This document shows, piece by piece, positions 7,773-13,238 of a DNA stretch of 13,238 nucleotides (position 1 is the first letter of the stretch; each line of letters begins with the position of its first letter). The position numbers and the translations under genes were made by a program. Location of the stretch: the NCBI GenBank assembly GCA_020434085.1, contig JAGRBM010000130.1, forward strand, positions 1 to 13,238, written 5' to 3'. The DNA is from Chrysiogenia bacterium (GTDB taxonomy: Bacteria; JAGRBM01). Under the pieces are notes generated by a model, which had not been told where the DNA came from, ran no database searches, and saw only the letters and a program-made list of their open reading frames with translations.

Positions 7773-7935
7773 CGCCAGAGAGGGCACAGAGTTCATAGCG
7801 CAGAATTTGAAACCACAGATGGACACAGATGAACACGGATCGAGCCAGAGGAGACCGGCTCTAGGTTGTTTTTATCTGCGTTTATCTGTGTCCATCTGTG
7901 GTTAAAACTCCGTGATCTCTGTGCCCTCGGTGGCG
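7773..7935. repeat. Long nested palindromic element (dispersed-repeat or MITE-like)
   Basis: Two pairs of inverted arms are nested. The inner pair, 7811-7840 and 7874-7903, matches at 27 of 30 positions around AACCACAGATGGACACAGAT. The outer pair, 7773-7791 and 7917-7935, matches at 17 of 19 positions and carries GAGGGCACAGAG. A small GAGCC/GGCTC stem (7842-7846 and 7857-7861) caps the centre. The whole could fold into one long cruciform or RNA hairpin. It lies between the adenylate cyclase stop (8 bp away) and the aldehyde dehydrogenase promoter region. From memory, closely similar CACAGATGGACACAGATG palindromes are scattered in intergenic DNA of many uncultured and environmental bacteria. 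No open reading frame for mobility is inside, so any mobility would depend on enzymes elsewhere. It may also stop transcripts from the cyclase side. Confidence 0.82.
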
Positions 7936-7942
7936 AAAAGTT

Positions 7943-9235
7943 CTAAGCGACCTCGTAGGTCTTGATTGGATAGTGAATCCCCTTGACCTCAATCTCGCCG
8001 GTCTGGGTGCAGGCGATCTCGTCCTTGATCAGTGCCCATGTGGCATGGCTGATGAGAATCTTCCCCGGTGTGCAACTGCTTTCCAGCCGCGCGGCCAGGT
8101 TCACCTGGTTGCCGATGGCGGTGTAGTCGGTGCGGCTTGGCGAGCCGAAGTCGCCTACCGTGGCCACGCCGGTGTTGATGCCGCAGCGGATCTGGAAGGG
8201 GATCTCGATCCCTTCGTCGGACCACTTCTTCGCCAGACCTTCCATGCGCTCCTGCATGGCGATGGCCATTCGCACGCAGCGCAGCGCGTGGTCGCGGTCA
8301 TCGGTGGCGGTTGGCGCGCCGAAGAAGATCATTACCGCGTCGCCGACGAACTTGTCGATGGTCCCGCCGAAGCGATCGGCAATGGCCGACATCTCCGAGA
8401 GATATTCGTTGAGAATGCGCGAGAGCTCCTCGGCCTCGAGCTGATCGGTGGTGGCCGTGAAGTTCTTGATGTCGGAGAAAAACACCGTGAGGCGGCGGCG
8501 CTCGTGAGGGCCGCGCTCGGCGCTGCCGCCTGCGAGAATCTGCTCGGCGAGCTGGCTGGGCACGTAGCGGCGGATGAGCTGCATCGCGCCCGCCAGGCGC
8601 TGCTCGCGCTCTTTCCAGCGCGTGACCAGGTAGTGGAAGAGTGCAACGAAGAGCAGGAAGGCGGCCAGATAGACCGCGCCGCCACCAGCCGTCCAGGCAA
8701 GGTCAGGGCGCCCCTCGTGATAGGGAAGCTGCGAGAACATGGGCGCGTAGGGAAGAACGCCGACCTGGGAGAGCGTGGTAAGCGTGACCAGCAGTGTGAT
8801 ACCCCAGCCCATGCCGATGAGCGCGGGCACACGCTCGAAGAGCAGCAGCGCCACGAAGGCTTGGCCCAGCGTGATCATCAGCGCCGGGCTTGTCATCGGC
8901 CCTACGCCCCAGGCGAAGAAGACCTCGACACTCCACCATTGAAGGATGGTCAGGGTAACAAACACCCGGTGGGGGCCCGGCCGCCCCCGCAGGATGAGCC
9001 CCGTGCCCAGCAGAATCACCCACAGGGAGATATTGAGCCCGGTAAAGGGGAGCATCTCGCGCTGGAACTCGGTGTCGAAGAGCGAGGATCCCACCTGCTC
9101 AGGCAGCAGCGAGAGCGAGGCAGGCGTGCTCAGCGCGATCAGCATCCAGACGGTGATGATCGTCAGGCACTTGTCGACGCTGCTCCACTCCAGGGGATTC
9201 CCCATGCGGGCGGCGAGCTTTCGGATGGGATTCAT
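7943..9235 (-). CDS. Membrane-anchored class III adenylate cyclase
   Basis: The 430-residue protein makes cAMP from ATP. The N-terminal half has about six hydrophobic segments (roughly 22-44, 65-83, 90-110, 116-134, 138-160, 182-205), then a linker with the common MQLIRRYVPSQLAEQIL element (218-234). The catalytic domain spans ~246-410. Metal-binding Asp255 (FFSDIKNFT) and Asp299 (DKFVGDAV), adenine-selecting Lys295 and Asp370 (RTDYTAIG), and transition-state Asn379 and Arg383 (NQVNLAARLE) are all present. This predicts an active ATP-specific homodimer rather than a guanylate cyclase. There is no recognisable periplasmic sensor domain or HAMP; the membrane helices are the likely sensor. Start ATG at 9235 with a weak GGTGG ribosome site. 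It follows the tetR stop by 71 bp on the same strand, so it may be co-transcribed. The palindromic element lies directly downstream. Confidence 0.92.
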   Translation of the reverse strand: MNPIRKLAARMGNPLEWSSVDKCLTIITVWMLIALSTPASLSLLPEQVGSSLFDTEFQREMLPFTGLNISLWVILLGTGLILRGRPGPHRVFVTLTILQWWSVEVFFAWGVGPMTSPALMITLGQAFVALLLFERVPALIGMGWGITLLVTLTTLSQVGVLPYAPMFSQLPYHEGRPDLAWTAGGGAVYLAAFLLFVALFHYLVTRWKEREQRLAGAMQLIRRYVPSQLAEQILAGGSAERGPHERRRLTVFFSDIKNFTATTDQLEAEELSRILNEYLSEMSAIADRFGGTIDKFVGDAVMIFFGAPTATDDRDHALRCVRMAIAMQERMEGLAKKWSDEGIEIPFQIRCGINTGVATVGDFGSPSRTDYTAIGNQVNLAARLESSCTPGKILISHATWALIKDEIACTQTGEIEVKGIHYPIKTYEVA

Positions 9236-9306
9236 TCGCCACCAGCCTACCGCGCGGGCAGGGCGGGGCGCAACGGGGTAGCGCGCAGGGACAGGGAGGG
9301 ACGAGC

Positions 9307-9978
9307 TCAGGCCTGCGATGCGCTGGTGAGCTCCCGCACGAAGTTCATCATGGGTTCCTTTAGCTCACGGATGCGCTGGAAGTCACCGATCGCGATGAGA
9401 TTCGTCATCATCGCGCTGACCGCGTTCACGATCGCTTCGGCGGCGAAGCGCTGTTCGGGCTTCGTCCCGAGGAGTCCACTCTCACCGCGATGGGTCTCGC
9501 AGATGATGTCCACGAAGAGTTCCTGGGAGGCCAGGCGCTGCTTCACCGCTTCGGGGCCCGCGGCATAGACCTCGACCAGGAAGGTGCGCGCGAAGGTGGG
9601 CTGGCCGATCAGCGTATCGAGATAAACGGTGAGGATGCGTTCGAGCTTTTCCATGGGCGTGAGGTGCGCGCCCTGCTCGGGCGCGGTGGCCGCGAGCGCC
9701 GCGATCCCCATCCCCATCACTTTTCCAATGTGCTGCGCGGCAACTTCATAGGTTGCACGAAAGCAGTCTTCCTTGTCCTTGAACTGGGCGTAGAAGGTAG
9801 CCCGCGAAACCCCCGCGCGGGCCAGCACGTCGGCCACGGCCACATTGGCGAAGCCCTTTTCGGCCACAACCTCGGCCATGGCGAGCATCAGCCGCTCGCG
9901 CTGGGAGCGCTCGACCTCTTCGCGGCTCAGGCCGTGGGGACCCCTCGGTAGGGCCCGGTTGGGGGCGCGCTTGGGCAT
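9307..9978 (-). CDS. TetR/AcrR-family transcriptional regulator
   Basis: The 223-residue protein has the TetR DNA-binding domain at about 25-72. The helix-turn-helix reads VADVLARAGVSRATFYAQF (48-66), followed by KDKEDCF, a very typical form. A Pro/Arg-rich basic tail precedes it. The C-terminal part (~75-223) is helical and would bind an unknown small ligand. Start ATG at 9978 has AAGGT (9985-9989) six bases upstream. It is divergent from the exported esterase and upstream of the cyclase. TetR proteins usually repress their own and the divergent gene, so this one likely governs the esterase-hydrolase-ligase transcript and itself. The ligand cannot be read from the sequence; an acyl-CoA or fatty acid would suit the neighbourhood, but this is inference. 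Confidence 0.92.
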   Translation of the reverse strand: MPKRAPNRALPRGPHGLSREEVERSQRERLMLAMAEVVAEKGFANVAVADVLARAGVSRATFYAQFKDKEDCFRATYEVAAQHIGKVMGMGIAALAATAPEQGAHLTPMEKLERILTVYLDTLIGQPTFARTFLVEVYAAGPEAVKQRLASQELFVDIICETHRGESGLLGTKPEQRFAAEAIVNAVSAMMTNLIAIGDFQRIRELKEPMMNFVRELTSASQA

Positions 9979-10012
9979 GTACTGACCTTAGCCCGCCGAC
10001 GGGGGGCTGCCA

Positions 10013-10046
10013 ATCATAGACATAAATGTTTTTTTCTGACTCAGAA
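10013..10046 (-). promoter_or_regulatory. Candidate tetR promoter with overlapping operator palindrome
   Basis: On the minus strand TATGAT (10018-10013) is a near-consensus -10 box that would start transcription about 28 bases before the tetR ATG. The -35 box is poor. The perfect 13-bp palindrome TTCTGA-C-TCAGAA (10034-10046) covers that -35 position, where a bound TetR dimer would shut off its own gene. Divergent arrangement makes this the best operator candidate in the spacer. Confidence 0.42.
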
Positions 10047-10130
10047 TTTCAAAATGATTCCAATGGGTTGAGCTGGTTTCGGAGCTTCTTTGAACCAGTG
10101 GGCGCTCAAAAAGTAATAGACAAAATTGTT

Positions 10131-10136
10131 TATAAT
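10131..10136 (+). promoter_or_regulatory. Possible -10 box for the rightward esterase gene
   Basis: A perfect TATAAT lies in the AT-rich part of the divergent spacer, about 105 bases before the esterase start. No convincing -35 box is found at 16-18 bp. AT-rich DNA makes such matches frequent, so support is weak. Confidence 0.28.
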
Positions 10137-10241
10137 TCGTAGATTCCCCCAAAACACGCTGACGCGCACCTCGGCAGCACTGGGAAGAGCACGCCGGATT
10201 CGAAGAGGACGCGTTCGAAGCGCAAGAAGGGGACAAGAAAG

Positions 10242-11315
10242 ATGGAAGAGAGAAATAGAGAAGATTCGATGAACTGGCGCACGCGGGCCCGCAGGCTCAC
10301 TTGCACGATTGCTGTGCTGGCGGCGGTATTGCTGCTGGCGCCGCTGACGGCCCGGGCCGGAGGCTCGACGCCTCCGCCGCCGAGCAACAACGACTTGGGC
10401 CTGCAGTCGGGCTGGGGTATCACGGTGCAGTATTCGTTCTGGCTTACCGAGCGCACCGCCGTGGTCGGTGTTCACACCGATCTGATCGATCCTGACGCCG
10501 TGAACGGCCCGCACGAGGTGCGCATCACCTTCCCGGCAAACTACTGGAACAGCGGGGGCACACGTTACCCGGTGCTCTACCTCATGCACGGCGGCGCCGG
10601 CGGCAGCTCGCGCCAGTGGACCACCGAGGGCGGCGCGGCCGAGTGGATTACGCGCGATGCACCGCTGATCACCGTCATGCCCGACTGCGGCAAGGTCGGC
10701 TGGTTCTACGACTGGCCGAACATGAACCAGGGCATGCAGGCCTGGGAGAGCTACCACATCGACCAGCTCATCCCCTGGGTGGACCAGAACCTGCGCACCA
10801 TTGCACGCAAGGAAGGTCGCGCGATTGCGGGTCTGTCCATGGGCGGTTTCGGCGCCATTCACTATGCGCAGGACCGTCCCGACCTGTTCGCCTACGCGGG
10901 CAGCTTCTCGGGCGCGCAGGATCTCGAAGACCAGAGCATCCGCGCCACGATCGTCGAGCAGTCCATTCAGAACGGTTACTGGAGCTATCCCTTCGGGCCG
11001 GTGATCTGGCCCTTCGATACGACCTGGGTTGAAAACAACCCGCTGCGCCGCGCCGACCGTCTGCGCACGGTGTGGGTCGCGCTCTATGCCGGTGACGGCA
11101 TCAACGACCAGGACATTCTCGAGCGCACCGTGGGTTGGTCCTCGTTCCAGCTCAGCAATGCGTTGGACGCCCAGGGCATCCCCCACTTCTGGTGGATGTA
11201 CGGCCGCGGACCCGGACTGCCCTGGGGCTGCGACGGCGGGCACAACTTCAACTGCTGGAACTTCGCCTTCGAGCATGCGCTGCCCGGGATGATGGATCAC
11301 CTCTGGCATCCGTAG
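10242..11315 (+). CDS. Secreted esterase of the esterase D / antigen 85 family
   Basis: The 357-residue alpha/beta hydrolase is probably exported. Residues 11-39 have a basic start (NWRTRARR), a hydrophobic core (TIAVLAAVLLLAPLTA) and an ARA-GG cleavage-like end, then a Pro-rich linker. The mature domain has the HGGAG oxyanion loop (116-120), the nucleophile Ser199 in GLSMGGFGA, and a likely catalytic His334 in CDGGHNFNCW; Glu294 is a candidate for the acid. This layout matches the putative-esterase family that includes S-formylglutathione hydrolase, feruloyl esterases and mycolyltransferases. The substrate is an ester or acyl donor outside the cytoplasm, not known further. The ATG at 10242 has AAGGGGA upstream; the ATG at 10269 would give a more usual signal-peptide length and is a real alternative. 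It is divergent from tetR and followed after 71 bp by the alpha/beta hydrolase. Confidence 0.87.
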   Translation: MEERNREDSMNWRTRARRLTCTIAVLAAVLLLAPLTARAGGSTPPPPSNNDLGLQSGWGITVQYSFWLTERTAVVGVHTDLIDPDAVNGPHEVRITFPANYWNSGGTRYPVLYLMHGGAGGSSRQWTTEGGAAEWITRDAPLITVMPDCGKVGWFYDWPNMNQGMQAWESYHIDQLIPWVDQNLRTIARKEGRAIAGLSMGGFGAIHYAQDRPDLFAYAGSFSGAQDLEDQSIRATIVEQSIQNGYWSYPFGPVIWPFDTTWVENNPLRRADRLRTVWVALYAGDGINDQDILERTVGWSSFQLSNALDAQGIPHFWWMYGRGPGLPWGCDGGHNFNCWNFAFEHALPGMMDHLWHP

Positions 11316-11334
11316 AAAACACAGGCACAGAGAC

Positions 11335-11362
11335 GGCCGGGCGGGACTGAAACCGCCCGGCC
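11335..11362 (+). terminator. GC-rich hairpin between esterase and alpha/beta hydrolase
   Basis: A perfect 10-bp stem (GGCCGGGCGG with CCGCCCGGCC) and an eight-base loop lie 20 bases past the esterase stop. No T-run follows (CACTTCC comes next), so it is not a classical intrinsic terminator. It may protect the 3' end of the esterase message, attenuate read-through, or separate expression of the two genes. The hydrolase ribosome site begins 12 bases later. Confidence 0.5.
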
Positions 11363-11386
11363 ACTTCCAGAAGAGGAGAAGCGGCC

Positions 11387-12274
11387 ATGCAGAGATTCGA
11401 ATTCCAGGGACAAAGCATTGCATACGTGCGAAGCGGTAAAGGAGCGCCGGTCGTCTTTCTGCACAACGGCGGAACCTCTCACTCCATCTGGGACGAAGTG
11501 GCCGGCAAGATCTCCGCCCATCGCGAAGTCTTTGCCATCGACCTGCCCGGCTACGGCGAGTCTTCGAAACCCGGAACCGGTTATGAGCTGGGCAGCTACG
11601 TGCGGCTCATCGAGGAATTTGTGAGCGCGCACGAGCTTGCGCAGGTCACTCTGGTCGGTAACTGCATGGGAAGTGCGATCTCTCTGGCCTATGCGAGCGC
11701 GCATCCGGAAAGGGTGCGAGCGCTCGTGCTGGTCAATCCGCTGACCGAAGCCACCTTTGCGGCCGGGTCCCTGGGAACCATCCGGCGCCTCGATCAGGGC
11801 GCGCCGAAGCTTGCGCGCTTGATGTTTGGCCTGGCAGGGCGCCTGCGTATGCCGCGCTGGAGCGCCGGTCCGGTGATCAGCATGCAACTCGGGGGGATGG
11901 GCCGTGCCGCGGGAGTTGCGCAGACGGCTTTCCTGCGCGAGGCGCACGCCAGTCGCGGCCAGCTCCGCTCCCTGCTTGGCGTGGTCGAGGACTTCGACTC
12001 CTACGCCGCCCTCGACAGATTCTCGCCCGCCCCCGATTTCCCGCCGATCTGCACGATCTGGGGAATCGAGAACCGCATTCTTTCGGCTGATGCGGGGATG
12101 GAACTGAACCGGACCCTGCGACCCCGGCGCCAGGAATGGCTCGAGGGCTGCGGGCATCTGTGCATGATGGAGCGGCCCGGCGCGGTGGCCGAAATCATCG
12201 AGGACTTTCTCAGTAACTGCGAACAGGGCCGCGGCGAAGCGGCCGCTGCGAACAAAGTGGAGAGTGTGGCATGA
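11387..12274 (+). CDS. Alpha/beta-fold hydrolase with Cys nucleophile, in OleB-like position
   Basis: The 295-residue cytoplasmic hydrolase has HNGG at 26-29 (oxyanion region), IDLPGYGESSKP (51-62), the nucleophile elbow LVGNCMGS (89-96), and a C-terminal WLEGCGHLCMMERP (251-264) with the catalytic His257. The elbow residue is Cys93 rather than Ser or Asp. At the normal acid position in the WGxxD motif the sequence is WGIEN, giving Asn229. The elbow codon is TGC and the acid-site codon AAC, both plain in the DNA. The start ATG at 11387 has AGGAG (11374-11378) at good spacing. Its stop overlaps the start of the OleC-like ligase by four bases (ATGA), so the two are translationally coupled. In olefin clusters that neighbour is OleB, a beta-lactone decarboxylase with an Asp nucleophile. 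Fold is certain; equivalence to OleB is doubtful. Confidence 0.85.
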   Translation: MQRFEFQGQSIAYVRSGKGAPVVFLHNGGTSHSIWDEVAGKISAHREVFAIDLPGYGESSKPGTGYELGSYVRLIEEFVSAHELAQVTLVGNCMGSAISLAYASAHPERVRALVLVNPLTEATFAAGSLGTIRRLDQGAPKLARLMFGLAGRLRMPRWSAGPVISMQLGGMGRAAGVAQTAFLREAHASRGQLRSLLGVVEDFDSYAALDRFSPAPDFPPICTIWGIENRILSADAGMELNRTLRPRRQEWLEGCGHLCMMERPGAVAEIIEDFLSNCEQGRGEAAAANKVESVA

Positions 12275-13238
12275 ACATTACCGGGAACAACGTCTTCAAC
12301 CTGGCGGAAATCGCACTGGAGGTCGCGCGTACCGATCCCGATCGCATCGCGGTCATCGAACCCGACGGGCGCGAGCGAAACGGCAAGCGCCGTTACAAGC
12401 GGCACACGTATCGTGAGCTCTCTAACGATGCGGAGGCCATTGCGCTGGGCTTGCGTGAGATCGGCGTGGTCGAATGTACGCGCACGATCTTCATGGCGCC
12501 GCCGAGCTACGAGTCCTGCGTCCTGCAACTGGCCCTCTCGCGCGTGGGCGCCACGATGCTGTGGATCGATCCGGCGGTGGGTTACCTGAATGTCGGTGAG
12601 CGGCTGCGCAGGCTCGAGCCCGAAGCCTTCGTCGGCATCCCGCTGGCGCACCTGGCGCGAACGGTATTCGGCTGGGGCCCGCGCGTGATGCGCAAGGCCA
12701 TCGTTCTCGGCGCGCCGGGTTTCCCCTTTGCGCACGATTTCCGCTCGCTTCGCAAGGCCGTTCCGGCCCGCCCTGCCATGCCGCAGGTTGATGCCGACGA
12801 CCCGGCAGCGGTTCTCTACACGACAGGCAGCACCGGACCGGCCAAAGCCACGCTTTATCCCCATCGCAATTTTTGTGAGATCACCCGCATCGCTCACCGG
12901 AGCTGGAACTTCCAGCCGGGTGAAGTGCCGGTCGACATGCCGGCGTTTCCGGCATTCTCGTTTATCGCCCTGAGCGCCGGTGGCACGGTGGTTGTGCCGC
13001 CCATCAATTTCGCCTTCGAGGGGCCCGCCGATGCCAAGCCCGACCAGATTGTCGAGGTGATCAATGACTGTGGGGTGCGCTCCATGTTCGCCTCACCCGC
13101 ATTGCTTCGAAACCTGGGGCAGTATGCGGCCAGGACCGGAGCCAGGACTCTCTCGCTCAAGCGGGTGATCGGGGGCGGCGCGCCGATCGTGGCCTCGATT
13201 ATGGAGCCGCTCCTCGAAATGATGGGGGAAGGAGCGAC
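12271..13238 (+). CDS. OleC-like adenylate-forming ligase / beta-lactone synthetase, 3' end cut by window
   Basis: The first 322 residues of an ANL-superfamily enzyme are present and the frame is open to the edge; the full protein would be around 550. The P-loop YTTGSTGPAKAT (183-194) carries the invariant Lys192, but the usual Gly after it is Ala. Further on, DMPAFPAF (222-229), TVVVPPINF (239-247), SMFASPALL (271-279) and RVIGGGAPI (298-306) match the pattern of OleC and related ligases rather than ordinary acyl-CoA synthetases. OleC enzymes use ATP to turn beta-hydroxy fatty acids into beta-lactones; some relatives make acyl-adenylates. The A5, A8 and A10 motifs lie beyond the window. The ATG at 12271 overlaps the hydrolase stop, with GGAGAG just upstream. 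OleA (thiolase-like) and OleD (reductase) partners are not in the window and would be sought to the right. Confidence 0.82.
   Translation, partial: MNITGNNVFNLAEIALEVARTDPDRIAVIEPDGRERNGKRRYKRHTYRELSNDAEAIALGLREIGVVECTRTIFMAPPSYESCVLQLALSRVGATMLWIDPAVGYLNVGERLRRLEPEAFVGIPLAHLARTVFGWGPRVMRKAIVLGAPGFPFAHDFRSLRKAVPARPAMPQVDADDPAAVLYTTGSTGPAKATLYPHRNFCEITRIAHRSWNFQPGEVPVDMPAFPAFSFIALSAGGTVVVPPINFAFEGPADAKPDQIVEVINDCGVRSMFASPALLRNLGQYAARTGARTLSLKRVIGGGAPIVASIMEPLLEMMGEGA

Noticed and set aside
7651-7905. 84-codon plus-strand frame containing PQMDTDEHG and LRLSVSICG
   Set aside because: This is the translation of the palindromic repeat; such peptides arise wherever the repeat occurs and do not indicate a gene.
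7973-9568. 531-codon open frame on the plus strand
   Set aside because: It is antisense to the cyclase and to the end of tetR; both of those have intact catalytic or DNA-binding motifs.
10041-11423. 460-codon open frame on the minus strand
   Set aside because: It is antisense to the esterase, which has a signal peptide and catalytic motifs; it also crosses the divergent spacer.

Overview
The window looks like chromosomal DNA from a free-living, GC-rich, Gram-negative-type bacterium. Most genes are well above 60% GC, while the leftmost ~760 bases are only about half G/C. An adenylate cyclase, a TetR regulator, several acyl-CoA enzymes and an OleC-like ligase fit a proteobacterial, myxobacterial or related uncultured lineage. 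No rRNA or other marker gene is present, so the phylum stays open.

Leftward genes occupy about 1-9978. In order of transcription they are: a TetR regulator (9978-9307), a membrane adenylate cyclase (9235-7943), a long palindromic repeat in the gap (7773-7935), an aldehyde dehydrogenase (7650-6124) closed by a strong intrinsic terminator, an acyl-CoA dehydrogenase (5993-4785), two small two-helix membrane proteins (4785-4450, start overlapping the dehydrogenase stop; and 4405-4121), an Nramp-superfamily transporter lacking the usual metal ligands (4008-2503), a fatty acyl-CoA synthetase (2410-800), and an edge-truncated membrane protein of lower GC (758 to the window start). Synthetase, dehydrogenase and aldehyde dehydrogenase together suggest oxidation of fatty acids or fatty aldehydes, through acyl-CoA activation and the first beta-oxidation step.

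Rightward genes start at 10242, divergent from tetR across a partly AT-rich 263-bp spacer that holds a 13-bp palindrome. They are: an exported antigen-85/esterase-D-type esterase (10242-11315), a GC-rich hairpin, an alpha/beta hydrolase (11387-12274), and an adenylate-forming ligase of OleC (beta-lactone synthetase) type overlapping it by four bases and running off the right edge. Hydrolase plus OleC-like ligase recalls the oleBC pair of long-chain olefin or beta-lactone biosynthesis. However, the hydrolase shows Cys at the nucleophile position and Asn at the usual acid position instead of the Asp nucleophile of OleB.

No tRNA, rRNA, CRISPR array, transposase or phage gene was seen. The observations most worth following are the Cys/Asn hydrolase beside the OleC-like ligase, the ligand-less Nramp protein, the dispersed-type palindromic element, and the edge gene whose uninterrupted frame runs off the window.
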